64,000 nt of DNA from Poecilobothrus nobilitatus (taxonomy: Eukaryota; Arthropoda; Insecta; Diptera; Dolichopodidae). The position numbers and the translations under genes are program-made. The notes below the pieces were generated by a model that was not told where the DNA came from, made no database searches, and saw nothing but the letters and a program-made list of their open reading frames with translations. Positions 26,387-38,085 of this stretch are shown here, piece after piece. Where the stretch lies: assembly GCA_947095535.1 (NCBI GenBank), contig OX352772.1, positions 320,977,527-321,041,526 on the forward strand. Direction: 5' to 3'. Positions within the stretch are counted from its first letter, which is position 1. Every line of letters begins with the position of its first letter.

Positions 26387-28479
26387 AATTTACTTTTTAG
26401 GGTGTTTCGTTTTTATTTGAAAAGATATTTCATAATGAATACTGAACTAAATTGTTTTAAACTATAGAATATAACTAAAATAACTTTTAAGTTATTCTAA
26501 TAAAAAAAAAAAATCATTTACTACTAAATTAAAAATTTTACTATTGCCTCAGCCTAATATCCTTAGATTTCCAATGTTTACTGTTACTGTATATGTTTTA
26601 GCATTTTGGCGAAATTTTTACTTCAGTCAGAAGATTATGAATTAAAATTTTAATTTATAATAACTGGAAATAATTTTGTAAGCCTTTTGATGTATTCATT
26701 TAAGTTTTACCAAATTAGGTATTGACAAAAGATGTTTGCATATGTATTGACGTTCTGGGCTTTTAATGTAAGTTAGTTTATAAAAGATAAAGGATTAATT
26801 GTGAAAGGATACTTATATATTATAAGTATAAGTCCATATATTTTTCTTTCAATCATTTATAATATGTATTTAATAAAAATAAAATGTCATTGTTAATGTT
26901 AATGTTAAATAAGTAAAGTTTTTTTAGAAAATATTTAAACCTACATGAAACTACTCTAAATTCTTGCGTGGGTGTAAATATTAAAATATTACTAAATCCT
27001 TGCTGGGAATCTAAAAATAATATTTTTTTTCAAATATTTTTCAAACTATAGATTATAACACGGTTGTGGGTTTTAGTGTTTACTTGCACATTCTGTAAGT
27101 CATTAGTTATTACTTTTTCGGTATATAAAAAAAAAAATCTTTTAAAATATCATTCTTTATTTTAAAACTCCATATCAATTTTTTTTTAACATGATATTAT
27201 TGTAAAGAATACAAAAAAAAAAAGGAGTAAACTGAATGAAAATAACGTTTAAAATTTAAATCCTTTTTCAACATTTTTTTTCTAAATTTTATTATTTTAT
27301 ACATTTTTAACGTTGCTCTGTGATGGTCATTGTCGTTTTACTTTATAGATTTCACAATTTTCATCAATTTTTCATTTGATTTTCGCACTCTATTTAGAAT
27401 TTTTTCGTTAAATAATAAAGTTAAAGTAAAATCGAAAAAATCGAAAAAAAAAAACTAAACCAAAAAATAAAAAAAATTAAATTAAAAAAAGGAGTATTAA
27501 AAATTGTTTGCACAAAAAAAAAAAAACAAAAAAAAAAGTAGTTAGAATGGAAAACTAAAATAGGAAAAAAAAAAAAAGAAATTAGAACTCCGGAACGTGA
27601 AAATTGTATAATAAAAAATCAAAATATTTGATTTAGTGTAGAGTTTAAAATTTAAAGTAGGTACAGTTTTCAAGGTATTTTTTTTTTTTTGTAATATACA
27701 AAAAAAAATTTCATTTATTTTTTTGAATAAAAATTCTCTTTTATTGAAAATTTTTGCAATATAAACAAAAAAAAAAAAAAATTTCATTTTTTAGTAAAAA
27801 ATTGAAATAAAATCTATAGTTAATTAAATTCAGAATAAAAAAAAAAATCTATTTTGTCTTTGATTTAAATATAGTTTCAAATCGGTTTTTTTTTTTCATG
27901 GAAAACAATAATATGGAATTTAAAAAAAAAAAAAACAAAGTTATTAACACAAATAAAATGCTAGTATCCCTCTTTGTCTCAAACTTAATTTTTCGTGCAG
28001 TGTCTTTTTTATGGCCTTTTTTTTGACTTAATGCCTTATATAGTGCATTGTCATCTATAAATGTTTTGAAACTCTATCAAAAGTTTAGTTTGAATGTTTT
28101 GAAACTCTATATAGTTTAGTATACTAGAATATCCATATTGTATTAAAAATAGAACTTTTGATTCCTAAAATTAATTTAAACTTTGACTTTTCCACATTTT
28201 TTGTCATATTTAACAAAAAAAAAAAAAAAAAGCAGAAATTCGAGCAACTAAAGACTATTTTCAATGCAACAGAACAACAATCTGAATAAATTGACTTTCA
28301 ATTTTATTAATTTGTAAAAATTCAATAACTCAGATCAAGATGAACTTTTCATCATTCTGATTTCCGAAGGTACTAACTTTCCACTAACAATGTTTTTCTT
28401 GTTAATATAATTTTTTTTGTTTTTGTTTTCAAGGAATATAAAAGTACATAAACTGAAAAGACCCGTAAAAATAAGAACT

Positions 28480-29235
28480 TTTACAAAAACCACTAAGACA
28501 AAATCCTCGCCGACAAAAGACCCTACGTCAAAAGTCCCAGGTACAAAAGTCCCATCAAATAAAAGATCCTACGACGAAACCTATTTAAGAAAAGGTAGCA
28601 AATTACGAAGAAACCATATGATCCTAAAAGTTTTGGTATAAAAAATAATAGTTAAATTTGAAGCCTGATTTTAAATACAATTCTAAAATGCCTTCTAATT
28701 CAGAATATTGCATATACATATCTGTAAATATTCTACAAAAGGCGTAAAACTTTGATTTTGTAACCAACTATAAAGTCGCTCTTAATTATTTATGTTATAT
28801 ATATTTAAGCAAATAATGGAAGCTGCCGCCCCAAACAAGTTATTGAAATTTTTGAATACAACTCTAAAATATTTCCTAATTTAGAAACTCGTGGATGCAC
28901 TTTATACATAAATATTGTAAAAAAAGAAAAAACCCTAATATTCGTTCCAAATCAAAAATCTCTCTTGATTCAGAATCTTGCATTTACATATATATATATA
29001 TCATTATATATTCTGAAAAAAGGGGATACTCAAATTTTCAATATACATAACTCTAAAAATATAAAAATCAAACCTGGACCTATTGAAATTTCTTAGATGG
29101 ATCTTTTGACGCATAGTCTTTTGTCCATAGGGGATTTTATATCGGATCTTTTGTCGTAGACGATTATTTTCATACATTCATTTTAAAAATAAGAAACAGT
29201 CTTTTGTTCTATGGGATTTTTGAAAAGGTTTAAAC
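28480..29235. mobile_element. modular foldback element with short-motif arms
   Basis: The left arm (28490..28585) carries several imperfect copies of ACAAAAGACCCTACGTC-like motifs. The right arm (29090..29235) carries the inverted form, for example GGATCTTTTGTCGTAG and CAGTCTTTTGTTCTATGG. Between them are about four imperfect ~105-bp modules whose complement reads GAGTTGTATTC..CTTTTTCCAGAATAT..ATGCAAGATTCTGAAT; the same module fills the interior of 4681..5557. The left arm is open as a 74-residue Lys/Thr/Pro-rich frame (28417..28641), which is an effect of the repeats. Exact ends are uncertain. Confidence 0.6.
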
Positions 29236-29876
29236 GTACCGCTTCCGTATAGATTTTATCGCATTTTTTGAATACATTTTTTTCTCGACTTCAATACTTT
29301 TACACTTACGTACGTACTGAATACACGGCAGAAAATGAAAAACTTGTAGGAGTAAAAAGAGATACAAATAGCTATATACTTGTAGATTATTAGAAAGTTA
29401 TATATAGACAGAAAAAAATATTATATAAGTGTATGTAAAAATGTAAATTACGTAGGAAAGAGATAAAAATAAAGCTATAAATTTGTTCTGTTTCCTGATT
29501 TTTCATTTCAAACCATTTTAAAGTCAGTAAAAACCAATACATTTTTTTTTTTTGATTGAATTTTCACTAAAGGGATAATTTGAATTTTGGAATTCTTTAC
29601 TTTTATTTCAGGTTATTTTAATATTCATTTAATATTCATATATTAAGATCGTTATTTTTTTTTTTTTGGGAAAACACGTTTTAACATTACCTACAATAAT
29701 TTTCTTAATAGATTGAAAAACTTAGAATTTAGTTTGATTAATTTTAGGGAAATAATGTATTTATATTATATATAAATGGTGATTTTCATTAATTTCGAAA
29801 TATAAGATTCCGAAAAAAACGAATTTAATAGAAATTTTGGTATTTAAATTTTATATACATATAATTTATAAATTTA

Positions 29877-30156
29877 ATATTAAAATTTTATTTATTTCTT
29901 TGTTTATTTATACCTAGGTACCGTGGTACATAAATGCGCCAGGTAGCTATAACCCTTGTTTCCTGGAAGGAATGTGGGGTGTACGAGATATTATGATATA
30001 TAAAGTATTTATATTGCGATATATGAATATTTTTTTTTTTTTTTATATTATAATTATTGTACCCAGCCGGAAATTGAACCCGAGACCTCTTATTCCCTTA
30101 TAAATGAGAAGCGGTGCATCAATCACTGCAAAAGCTGGATATATTAAAATTTTATT
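29877..30156 (-). mobile_element. tRNA-derived SINE, family C, with 16-bp target duplication
   Basis: The element at 29893..30140 is flanked by ATATTAAAATTTTATT at 29877..29892 and 30141..30156, an exact 16-bp direct repeat. On the minus strand it begins CCAGCTTTTGCAGTGATTGA (A-box-like) and has CTCGGGTTCAATTTCCGG (B-box-like). Further on come an A/T-rich stretch, GTACACCCCACATTCCTTCC, and an A-rich tail. Long direct repeats with a tRNA-like head and A-rich tail are the marks of LINE-mobilised SINEs. It belongs to a family distinct from A and B. Confidence 0.8.
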
Positions 30157-31504
30157 ATTCTAAAAAAATAATTTTTTTTTATTAAATTTTCTTTTTTTTT
30201 TTAATTGAATTAATAGAAAATGGTTTTTTTTTCTTTTAATTTATTTTTTTTTTGTAAAAAGCCATAATCAATTAACAGATAAATCTTCTTCTAATTTGGA
30301 TTTAATTTTGTTTAATTGATTTGAATTGATATGAAATAAAAATAATGTTTTGTGGTTTGAAGTTAATTGAAATGTCGATTTAAATATAAAAAGTTTCAAT
30401 TATGTGTACATAAATTAAGACGTAAAAGTTGTATAGATTTCAATTAAAACTTTTTTTCTTTATTCAATTCTAATATTTGAAGTTTTTTTTTTTGTAAATA
30501 TGATAAGTTACTTAATATAAGACAGTTTTTTTTTCGTTTGGTAAGTGATGAATGGAGACACCATGGTTATTGTGATAAATTTTAGAACTTCACTTAATTC
30601 AATAATTTATTTATTTTGGTCCCATCACTACATACAATATGACGATGAATTAAATCAACCTTTCTATTTTAGATGCAGTTGCGTTATAAGTTATAACTTA
30701 CAGTTATAAGTTATTACAACTTACACTTATTATAACTTACAGTAATTTTGTTAATATTGCATCAAATGTATAAAACTGAGTTTGAAATGACCCATTATAT
30801 TATTAAATTTTAATATAATATTTGAATCTGAATGCGATTTATATTAGAAACCTTCCGCGAACATTACTTACACACTGGAAAATTAATGATTTGCTGCATT
30901 TGTTCAGACAGACTTAACTTTGGTTATAATGAAGAGACTCTCTCGCTTTTTCGAACCAATTTATCCTACCAAAAAGAAAAAAACATTTATTAAATTTCTG
31001 AAATTCCTTTCTAAAATTTTACAATTGCTTAGAATTCAGTTTTTTATAGTGGCATCACTTTAGATTTACTGAAAAATTTGTTATAAATCTTCTAGAAATA
31101 ATTAACTACTACTATACCAGCTAAAACATTTCGCGATTTTGCCACCTCATTTAAAATATTACCGAAAAATATTTTTCAATTTTTTACCAATAAATAAATT
31201 ACAAAAGGTAGAATTTTAAAAGTTAAATGCATACAGTAATCATTTGTAAAAATGGAAATTCAAATAAAGAAATTAATAGTAAAATAAAGGTTAAAAAAAT
31301 ACCTTCTATCGTCAAATTCAATTAAGAAGATCAAATACGGCAATCAAATTTTACAATTTTCTTGAAAAGTTAAAAATAAATGATACAATTTCCTTGAGAC
31401 GTTATTTGTTAACTTATCGTTATCTGTTTAAATCGAGAATTGGCCGGTCTCTCTAAGATTTAGTCTCCATAGCCTGCCTAGGTTTGTAAAAGAATTTTAG
31501 ATTT

Positions 31505-31678
31505 TTAGTTAATATTGCTGCCATATTATAAATGTTACAAGGACAGTCTTTACTTTCCAAGTGTGGCCGTAATTGTCGTAAGAGGGAATAATTTTAACCA
31601 AGTGAATGGGATTCGAACCGACACTACCTCGGTGTTTATATCGTATTTTATACATTCTTAACCATCAGACCACCGATA
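31505..31678 (-). mobile_element. tRNA-derived SINE, family B, copy 2
   Basis: The minus strand reads CGGTGGTCTGATGGTTAAG (A-box region), TAAACACCGAGGTAGTG, then GTCGGTTCGAATCCC (B box). The body, with AAAATTATTCCCTCTTAC, TTACGGCCAC and GACTGTCC, is collinear with 2333..2500. The 3' end is only approximate because the tail has decayed. Confidence 0.7.
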
Positions 31679-33061
31679 TTTCTGCAAAATTTTTAATATT
31701 CATTCAATTTAAATGCTTTTTTAATATCATATATCTATGAGTTTGAAAATAACATCTCCTACAGATCCATTACATTTCCATTTTGGAGATTATTTTTCGA
31801 TACTCTTTCAAAAAAACGATAAAAAAATTTCAGGCCATAATAAATTAAAAGAAAAGAAAGAAAAATTAATAATTTGGTATTTAAAATTAAATTTAAAATA
31901 AATTAAAATAATTTTATTTAATTTTTTTTTTTTTCTATTATTTGAATTGTTTCAAAATTTCTAAATCATTAAAATCTTTACATTATTTATTTTTTATATT
32001 TTATACAGATCAAAACAATTTTTTAGTCAATTTTGTGTTTTATTATTAAAGTTTATTTTAAAAATGAAATATTTGTAATAAATATAAAAGTTTAAAAGTC
32101 GCAAACTTTTATGCATATATACAAAAAAAAAAAACAAAAAAAAAAAAGATAAATTGAAAAATTTTCTCATTTAGTTTTTATAGTTATCTTTTTTTTTTTA
32201 TTTTTCTTTTGTTCTTCTTTTTTTTATTGAAAATATTTTATCTGCATTATAAAAGGACAAGAGTTTAAAATTAAAATGTCCAAAACTTTTTAATAAAGTA
32301 AAATTGGGGTTTCATTTTCTTTATTAATTTTTTTCTTTGTTTTTTTTTTGGTTTCTTTTTTTTTTTTTTTTTGGAAAATAAAGAATGCTTTTATTTATTA
32401 GTTAAATTGGGAAAACAAAAACCTACCGAAAACATACAACTCAAACAAAAAAAACAATGATAAAGAAAAATATGTAAACTTTACGTAAATTAATAAAAAG
32501 GTTTCCTAGAGTTTTATTTCTATATATTGAATAGACAAAGCTATTAAAGTTTTATCTTAACAACAAAAACAAAAAAAAAGGATGTATATGCGAACTAAAA
32601 AATACCTTAAATCATTTGGTTCCAAATTAAAAAAAAAAAAAATTCAAATACCAAGAAAAAAAAAAAAACAACTTCTTGTATTTTGAATAACCATTGCAAG
32701 AACTTCAACATTTTCTTTATTTTTTTTTTTAGATTGTCCATCTATTCAAGAATTAAAATAGGAAATTGTGGGTTCTCTAAAATTTTGTTTTTTTTTTCTA
32801 AGACTAAAAACAAAAATTGTCTTGGAACATATAAAAAACGATTTAATTATTTGTGTTCATTGACCTTGTAAAAAATACCTCCAACTAAGAATAAATCTTT
32901 GCTTATAGTCAAAAATTAAAGTCAAAAATATATATCAATGGCGCTATGCCATTAAACTAAATACATATTTCATATACATAAATAAAACTGAAAATGAAAA
33001 ATGAAAAACAAAAAATAAAATATATAATTCATTATAACGAAAAAATAAAACATTTTTCAAT

Positions 33062-33575
33062 GTGGAATGTTTTAAAACAATTGCGGCTGTTGTTTGTATA
33101 GGGAAACATTGCATTTCACATCGCACATAATTTGGGTTTGTAAGTAAAAATCTGGTACCTTGCAGCAAAGTCTACAAGTTGGATATATCGGCATAAGATG
33201 AATTTTATCCAAACGGATATCGGAATAAGGGATTTTGGTCACTCTTTAATACTCTTGTTTTTTTCTCAAAGAGAATGAAGTAGATGGAGAAGCTGAAGAT
33301 GACAATCTTTTCCCACGTTTAACAGAAACGTCAATTCTACGAAGGTATTCGGCCACGGAAATTTTAGATTTTTTACCTTGGTATACAGAGTTTTTCTATA
33401 AAATAACAAAGCATTGACCATAACCATATCAAGAATATGGAAAAACATCCTCAATATTCTCATGTGGCGTTATACCGTCGGTCTTTCGAGTAAAATGTCT
33501 CAGATTCAAAGCCCAGTTAATTCAAAATATTCCCGCATTTCTTTGGTTAATGAGCCACACTTAGCAATGCCCATT
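33062..33575 (-). pseudogene. degraded piggyBac-type transposase, C-terminal part
   Basis: In the frame open at 33266..33463 the product has HMRILRMFFHILDMVMVNAL, the Leu/Phe-rich segment typical of piggyBac-family transposases just after the catalytic core. After a frame change comes a KRG-Ser-rich stretch, then DIRLDKIHLMP, CRLCC and CDVKCN, and after another change RNCFKTFH near 33062. This Cys-rich end with a closing N-C-F-x-x-F-H is the piggyBac C-terminal domain. Several frameshifts and in-frame stops show it is inactive; the N-terminal two thirds are missing. No TTAA-flanked ends were identified. It is adjacent to the SINE dimer at 33594..34029. Confidence 0.8.
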
Positions 33576-33584
33576 ATTAAAATG

Positions 33585-34045
33585 TGATCAATTTATTTAT
33601 TTATTTATTTATATTAATATTACATACAATAATGTAGTGCAATATTATTGAACCATCGGTTACTAAAGCAATTATAGGTTTTTATACTATTATTAAATTA
33701 TGTACTAATATTGTTTATTTTGTTTATATTATATACTATATATTTACATTATATTAGGTCGTAAGGGGGGTATGTAAAGAAAAAAACTTACGACCTGTGC
33801 AGGAATCGAACCCACACTCCTTCGGTTAATACGCCACGCGCCTACCCACTAGGCTACCGAAGCCCCTAATATTATTTATTTTGTTTGTATTATATATTTT
33901 ATATTTACGCTATATTTGGCAAGAAGGATTTGTTTTCAATTAATAAAACTTGCTACATGTGCAGGATTTGGACCCGCACTCCCTCGGTTAATAAGCCCAC
34001 TTGTTTAACCACTAGGCCACCGAAGCCCCTTTGATCAATTTATTT
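33585..34045 (-). mobile_element. dimeric tRNA-derived SINE, family A
   Basis: Two head-bearing family-A units lie head to tail on the minus strand. Unit 1 (34029..33867) starts GGGGCTTCGGTGGCCTAG, has GCGGGTCCAAATCCTG, and stops in the body at AATAATATTA. Unit 2 (33866..33594) follows at once with GGGGCTTCGGTAGCCTAG, has GTGGGTTCGATTCCTGC, and runs to an (AAAT)n tail. TGATCAATTTATTT flanks the pair at 33585..33598 and 34032..34045, although its last bases overlap the tail motif. One target duplication around both units argues for a single insertion of a dimer. The units differ at many positions, so they come from different subfamilies. Confidence 0.8.
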
Positions 34046-37000
34046 GCTTCCTACTTGACAATATACAATTGCATATTTCTAGGATATATTTTTAGACATA
34101 TTTTTGGATTATTAAATTTACTTTATTTCCGAGTAGGATATTATTTCTGAACAGACCGTAATTTCATGTACCTAAATTTTTTTTTTTTTGCTCATACTAC
34201 CATTAATTCAAGAATTTGTTCTTTTTCTGATCAACTTTATTGAAACCTATTTATTAAAATAGATGTTTTATATCTATTTGTGATATATATATTTTTCGAT
34301 AGAAATTGAATCCTTTTTTTCGATCGTTTCTGCTATTAACTTTCTCTATTTTTCTTAAACTGATTTTTTTTTAGTTTTATTTCATTTTCGGTTTTTGTTT
34401 TTTTTTTTGCTTTCATTTTATTATTTGTAGGTCATATTGAGGTTAAAATGCATAAAACTAAAAGCAAAAAAAAAAAAAATAAAAATTAAAGGATTAAGTA
34501 TTCAATATGACTGGACCATACAATTGAAATCATAATAAAAAATAAAAAAAAAACACATTGAAAGAATATAAGAAAATTCGCCTATACCATATTCTGAAGA
34601 CTTTTGAATACTGATTCAATACTGTTTATAAGAAATAAAAATAATGGAAACCGTATATTGGTATTGACTATTGAGATATATATATGTATAAATATCTCTG
34701 TTGTATAATAAACATATATCCTTACATCGTGATATTTTGGCTTGCAATAACGTTCTATTTTACAATTATAATAAAAACAACAAAAATGAAATAAAAGTTT
34801 TTGTTTTTTAATTTTGGGTTTGTTGTAACATTTATAATATATATAAAGGTTAGCTTAAAAATATGACCTAGTATAACAGTTGTGAACAGTTCTGGCAATA
34901 ATTCAAGTTCAATATTTGAGCAATTCAATTTTTTTTAACTTTTCAACGTTTTTTCTCAGGTCTTAGATTAATTAGAAATTTATGTTAATGCTTTAAGTAA
35001 TAGAATCTGAATTTTAACATTTTAATTTACGAAGGAAGAAAATTATTTACAACTTTGCCTTATATTAAGTCCTTTAAAATTAACAATAATATGTACTATA
35101 TATTAGTAATATAATAAATTAAAAACCTGTATTAATTACGCAATCATATATATATTACATATGTAGTCTTATAACGAAAGACTAATTTCTCCTTTACCGT
35201 AATTTATTTTGTCTGAGTTCTTCTTCTCAGAAATACCATTTTCGTATATTTTCGTTCATTTCGTATAAATGTGATTTTAATATTTTTGTCCATCTTTTGA
35301 AAATTTTACAAGTGTTTCAAGATTTCATTTATTTGAAAATAATCAATTTTTACTTCTAATGTCTTTTTAATGAAAGGTGGAAAGCGTAGAATACACACGG
35401 CTGACAGAGTGAAACATTTTTAATAAGCATATTTTTTTAAAAGTTTTTTTTTTTTCTAAATTGTTAGAAAGTGGTTGAATTTTTTATTTTTGGAAAATAA
35501 ATACAGGTCAGGAAAATGTTCGAATATAAATATATATAAGAAAAACAAAAATGGCAATTGAATAAAATTCAACCGCCTTTTTTATTAGAGAAAAAAAAAA
35601 ATTTTCTTCTTAAATTGTTCAAAAACAAAATTCATAGGATATGGTAAAATAACTATTTTTTTTTTTTCGTATTATCTGTTATTGTTTTCTTTCTATTTAT
35701 TTAAAATTCTTTATTGTATGTATTAGTGGTTTATTATCAATCAATCAATCAATATATATATATATATATATAAATATATATATTTTATGTATTAAGGAAA
35801 TAACTTTTCTTATGTAATAAATTTATTATTTAAAAGGGATCCTCTAATAAATTGATATCCTTAGGATATAAAAACAGACATATATATATAAATCTAAAAA
35901 TATTAGTAAATATAGTACTACTATTTATTTAATTCTTAAACTTATACCCGTATTCATATACAAATGCACCTATAGTTATATGAACAAGGAATTTATACGA
36001 AGAATTTATTTAAAAAAACAAAGACAAAAAAAAAAGAATAAAACAGTTAAAAGGATTTAACGTGAATAAAGGAAAATGCTACTTAAAGGAAAATGTAAAA
36101 AAAAGTAATAAAAATAAAAAAAAACCAAAAAAAAAAATTAAAGAAAACAAAATTCTTGTTAGTAAAATGTGAAATGAAATCATCAACATGATCAAATCAT
36201 TGATTTTGTGGTCGAAGTGTTGAGATTTTTCACGATTTTGTAAATGTAAAAAAGTAAAGAAAATATTTATTTTATATTATAGAATTGCTTGCAGAATTTT
36301 CTTTTATTTTTTGTTTTTTTTTTTTTTTGTTTTTGTTCCTCTCTTCAATAACAGACAAGAAAAATTCAAAAGAAAAAATCAAAAAATTGAAAAATTTAAA
36401 TGATTTTTTTTTATTTCACAATTTATTTTTTTTTCTAAATTTTTCACATTTTAAAAGAAAATTCAATTGAAATCTGAATTTGTTGAATTAGAAAAAGAAA
36501 GCAGTTAAGAAAAACAAAAATAAAAAAAAAAACAGTGAAAAAGTAATTTTAAAAGATTCAAAATTTGAAATAAGTTTAAAGGATATTTAGAGCATAAAGC
36601 TATATAATGTGCAAAGGATAATATTTAAGTGATGTATTAAGTGTTTGGGTTTTGGTTGACTTTTACTTGGTATTAGTTATTTTAAGCAATTTTAATAAAA
36701 AAAAAAAAATAAAATAAAATGGTTGGCTAATAAATAATTGAAAAGAAATTCACTTAAAAGATTTTTTTTTTTTTTTTAATTTTTAACTTTATGTAGTGAT
36801 TTGTGATTCATTTTAACTATAATTTTTCAGTTAAAATTAGATTGAAAAATGAGATAAAAAAAAGGAAAATTTACCTTTATCTTTTTTAAATCTCTTATTC
36901 AATTATAGAAGTTTAAATGGTACTTACATTTACTTACAATGATATGTATAATTCAAGTTTGTATATAGAATTAAACGAATAAAAAAGATTTTAGTGAATA

Positions 37001-37900
37001 TAATTTATATTAATGTTGAATTTTTATAATTTTCTTTGTTTTATAAAGATTTTCTTTGTCTTTTGGTAACAAAAATTAACTTTAAATTACATTTGAAAAT
37101 TTATTAAATTTAATTTTTAAAATTTTAGTTATTGTCTTTTAGAAATATTCAATATTTAATATTTTGTTTTGCAGATAGGAATAAAAAAAACTTTATTAAA
37201 ATGGTTAACTTAAGGTAATGGTAAACTTGGACTTGGAAATTTTTGAAAAAAAATATTTTTAAAACATAATAAAAATGTTATTAAGTTATTATGAAAAATA
37301 TTAATAATTTGGCAATTTTCTTTTTGAATTCAGATTAAAAATTGTAAGCTTTTTGTTGTCATTTTAATAAATAAGTTTTAAATCTGAAATTTTGTTGACA
37401 AAAATATGCAATTGCCATGAAAGAAAATATTGAATTGCCTTAGAGTCAGGGAATTCATTCAAGAGGATTTGTCTGATTTTATTTACAACACGAGTTCGTG
37501 GAAATTTAGAAAATTTTCTATAAAAAAAAAACAGATATAAACATGTTTCTAAAGTATTATAAAAGAATAGCAAAGAAATTTAACAAAATATAGTACAAAA
37601 ATTTGGCTTTTAATCAATTTCTCTTCTTTAACTTTGACATTGGTTTGCATTTTGTAACATTTTATTTGCCAATTCTTTTCCATAAAATACTCACAAATCC
37701 TTAATTAAATTATATTTTTATATAATATAATGAATGATTCTTTGAATCCCTTTTTAAAACTGCTAGAACCTTACAACTAACTTTAAAAAAATAATTTTAA
37801 ATTTATTAGTTTTAGGTATTTCTATAGTTTTTAATAAAATATAAAATCCAATCACAAAGCTAAGTTGCGGGTATTCTATTTGTACAAAAGGTGGAAAACT
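34046..37900. other. AT-rich intron, nothing recognised apart from microsatellites
   Basis: CTGACAGAGTGAAACATTTT near 35401 followed by AATAAGCATATTTTTT resembles the end of repeat R1 and may be a short relic. No coding signal. Confidence 0.5.
35737..35772. repeat. (TCAA)4 followed by (TA)n microsatellite
   Basis: Four TCAA units run directly into about ten TA units. Confidence 0.9.
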
Positions 37901-38085
37901 CCGTACAATTTAAGATCGATCAGTTTGAACGGTTTGAAGTTTGAACCAATTTTGAGAATGCCGCGAGAGATCAGTTCACAATCTGAGTGTGTTGATATTA
38001 ATATTAACAAACTATTATTTAAATTATAAAGCCAGGCTATACGAAAACATGAACAATAGTAGTGATCCAGTAGTATAAATGTTAA
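37901..38085 (-). repeat. dispersed repeat R3, copy 2 (inverted)
   Basis: On the complement it contains ATTTATACTACTGGATCAC, TACTATTGTTCATG, GAACTGATCT, AATTGGTTCAAACTT and CGATCTTAAATTG in the same order as 1525..1730. No coding capacity seen. Confidence 0.6.

Noticed and set aside
28417..28641. 74-residue Lys/Thr/Pro/Ser-rich frame that looks like a repetitive protein
   Set aside because: Its periodicity is that of the DNA motif forming one arm of the foldback element; the other arm carries it inverted.
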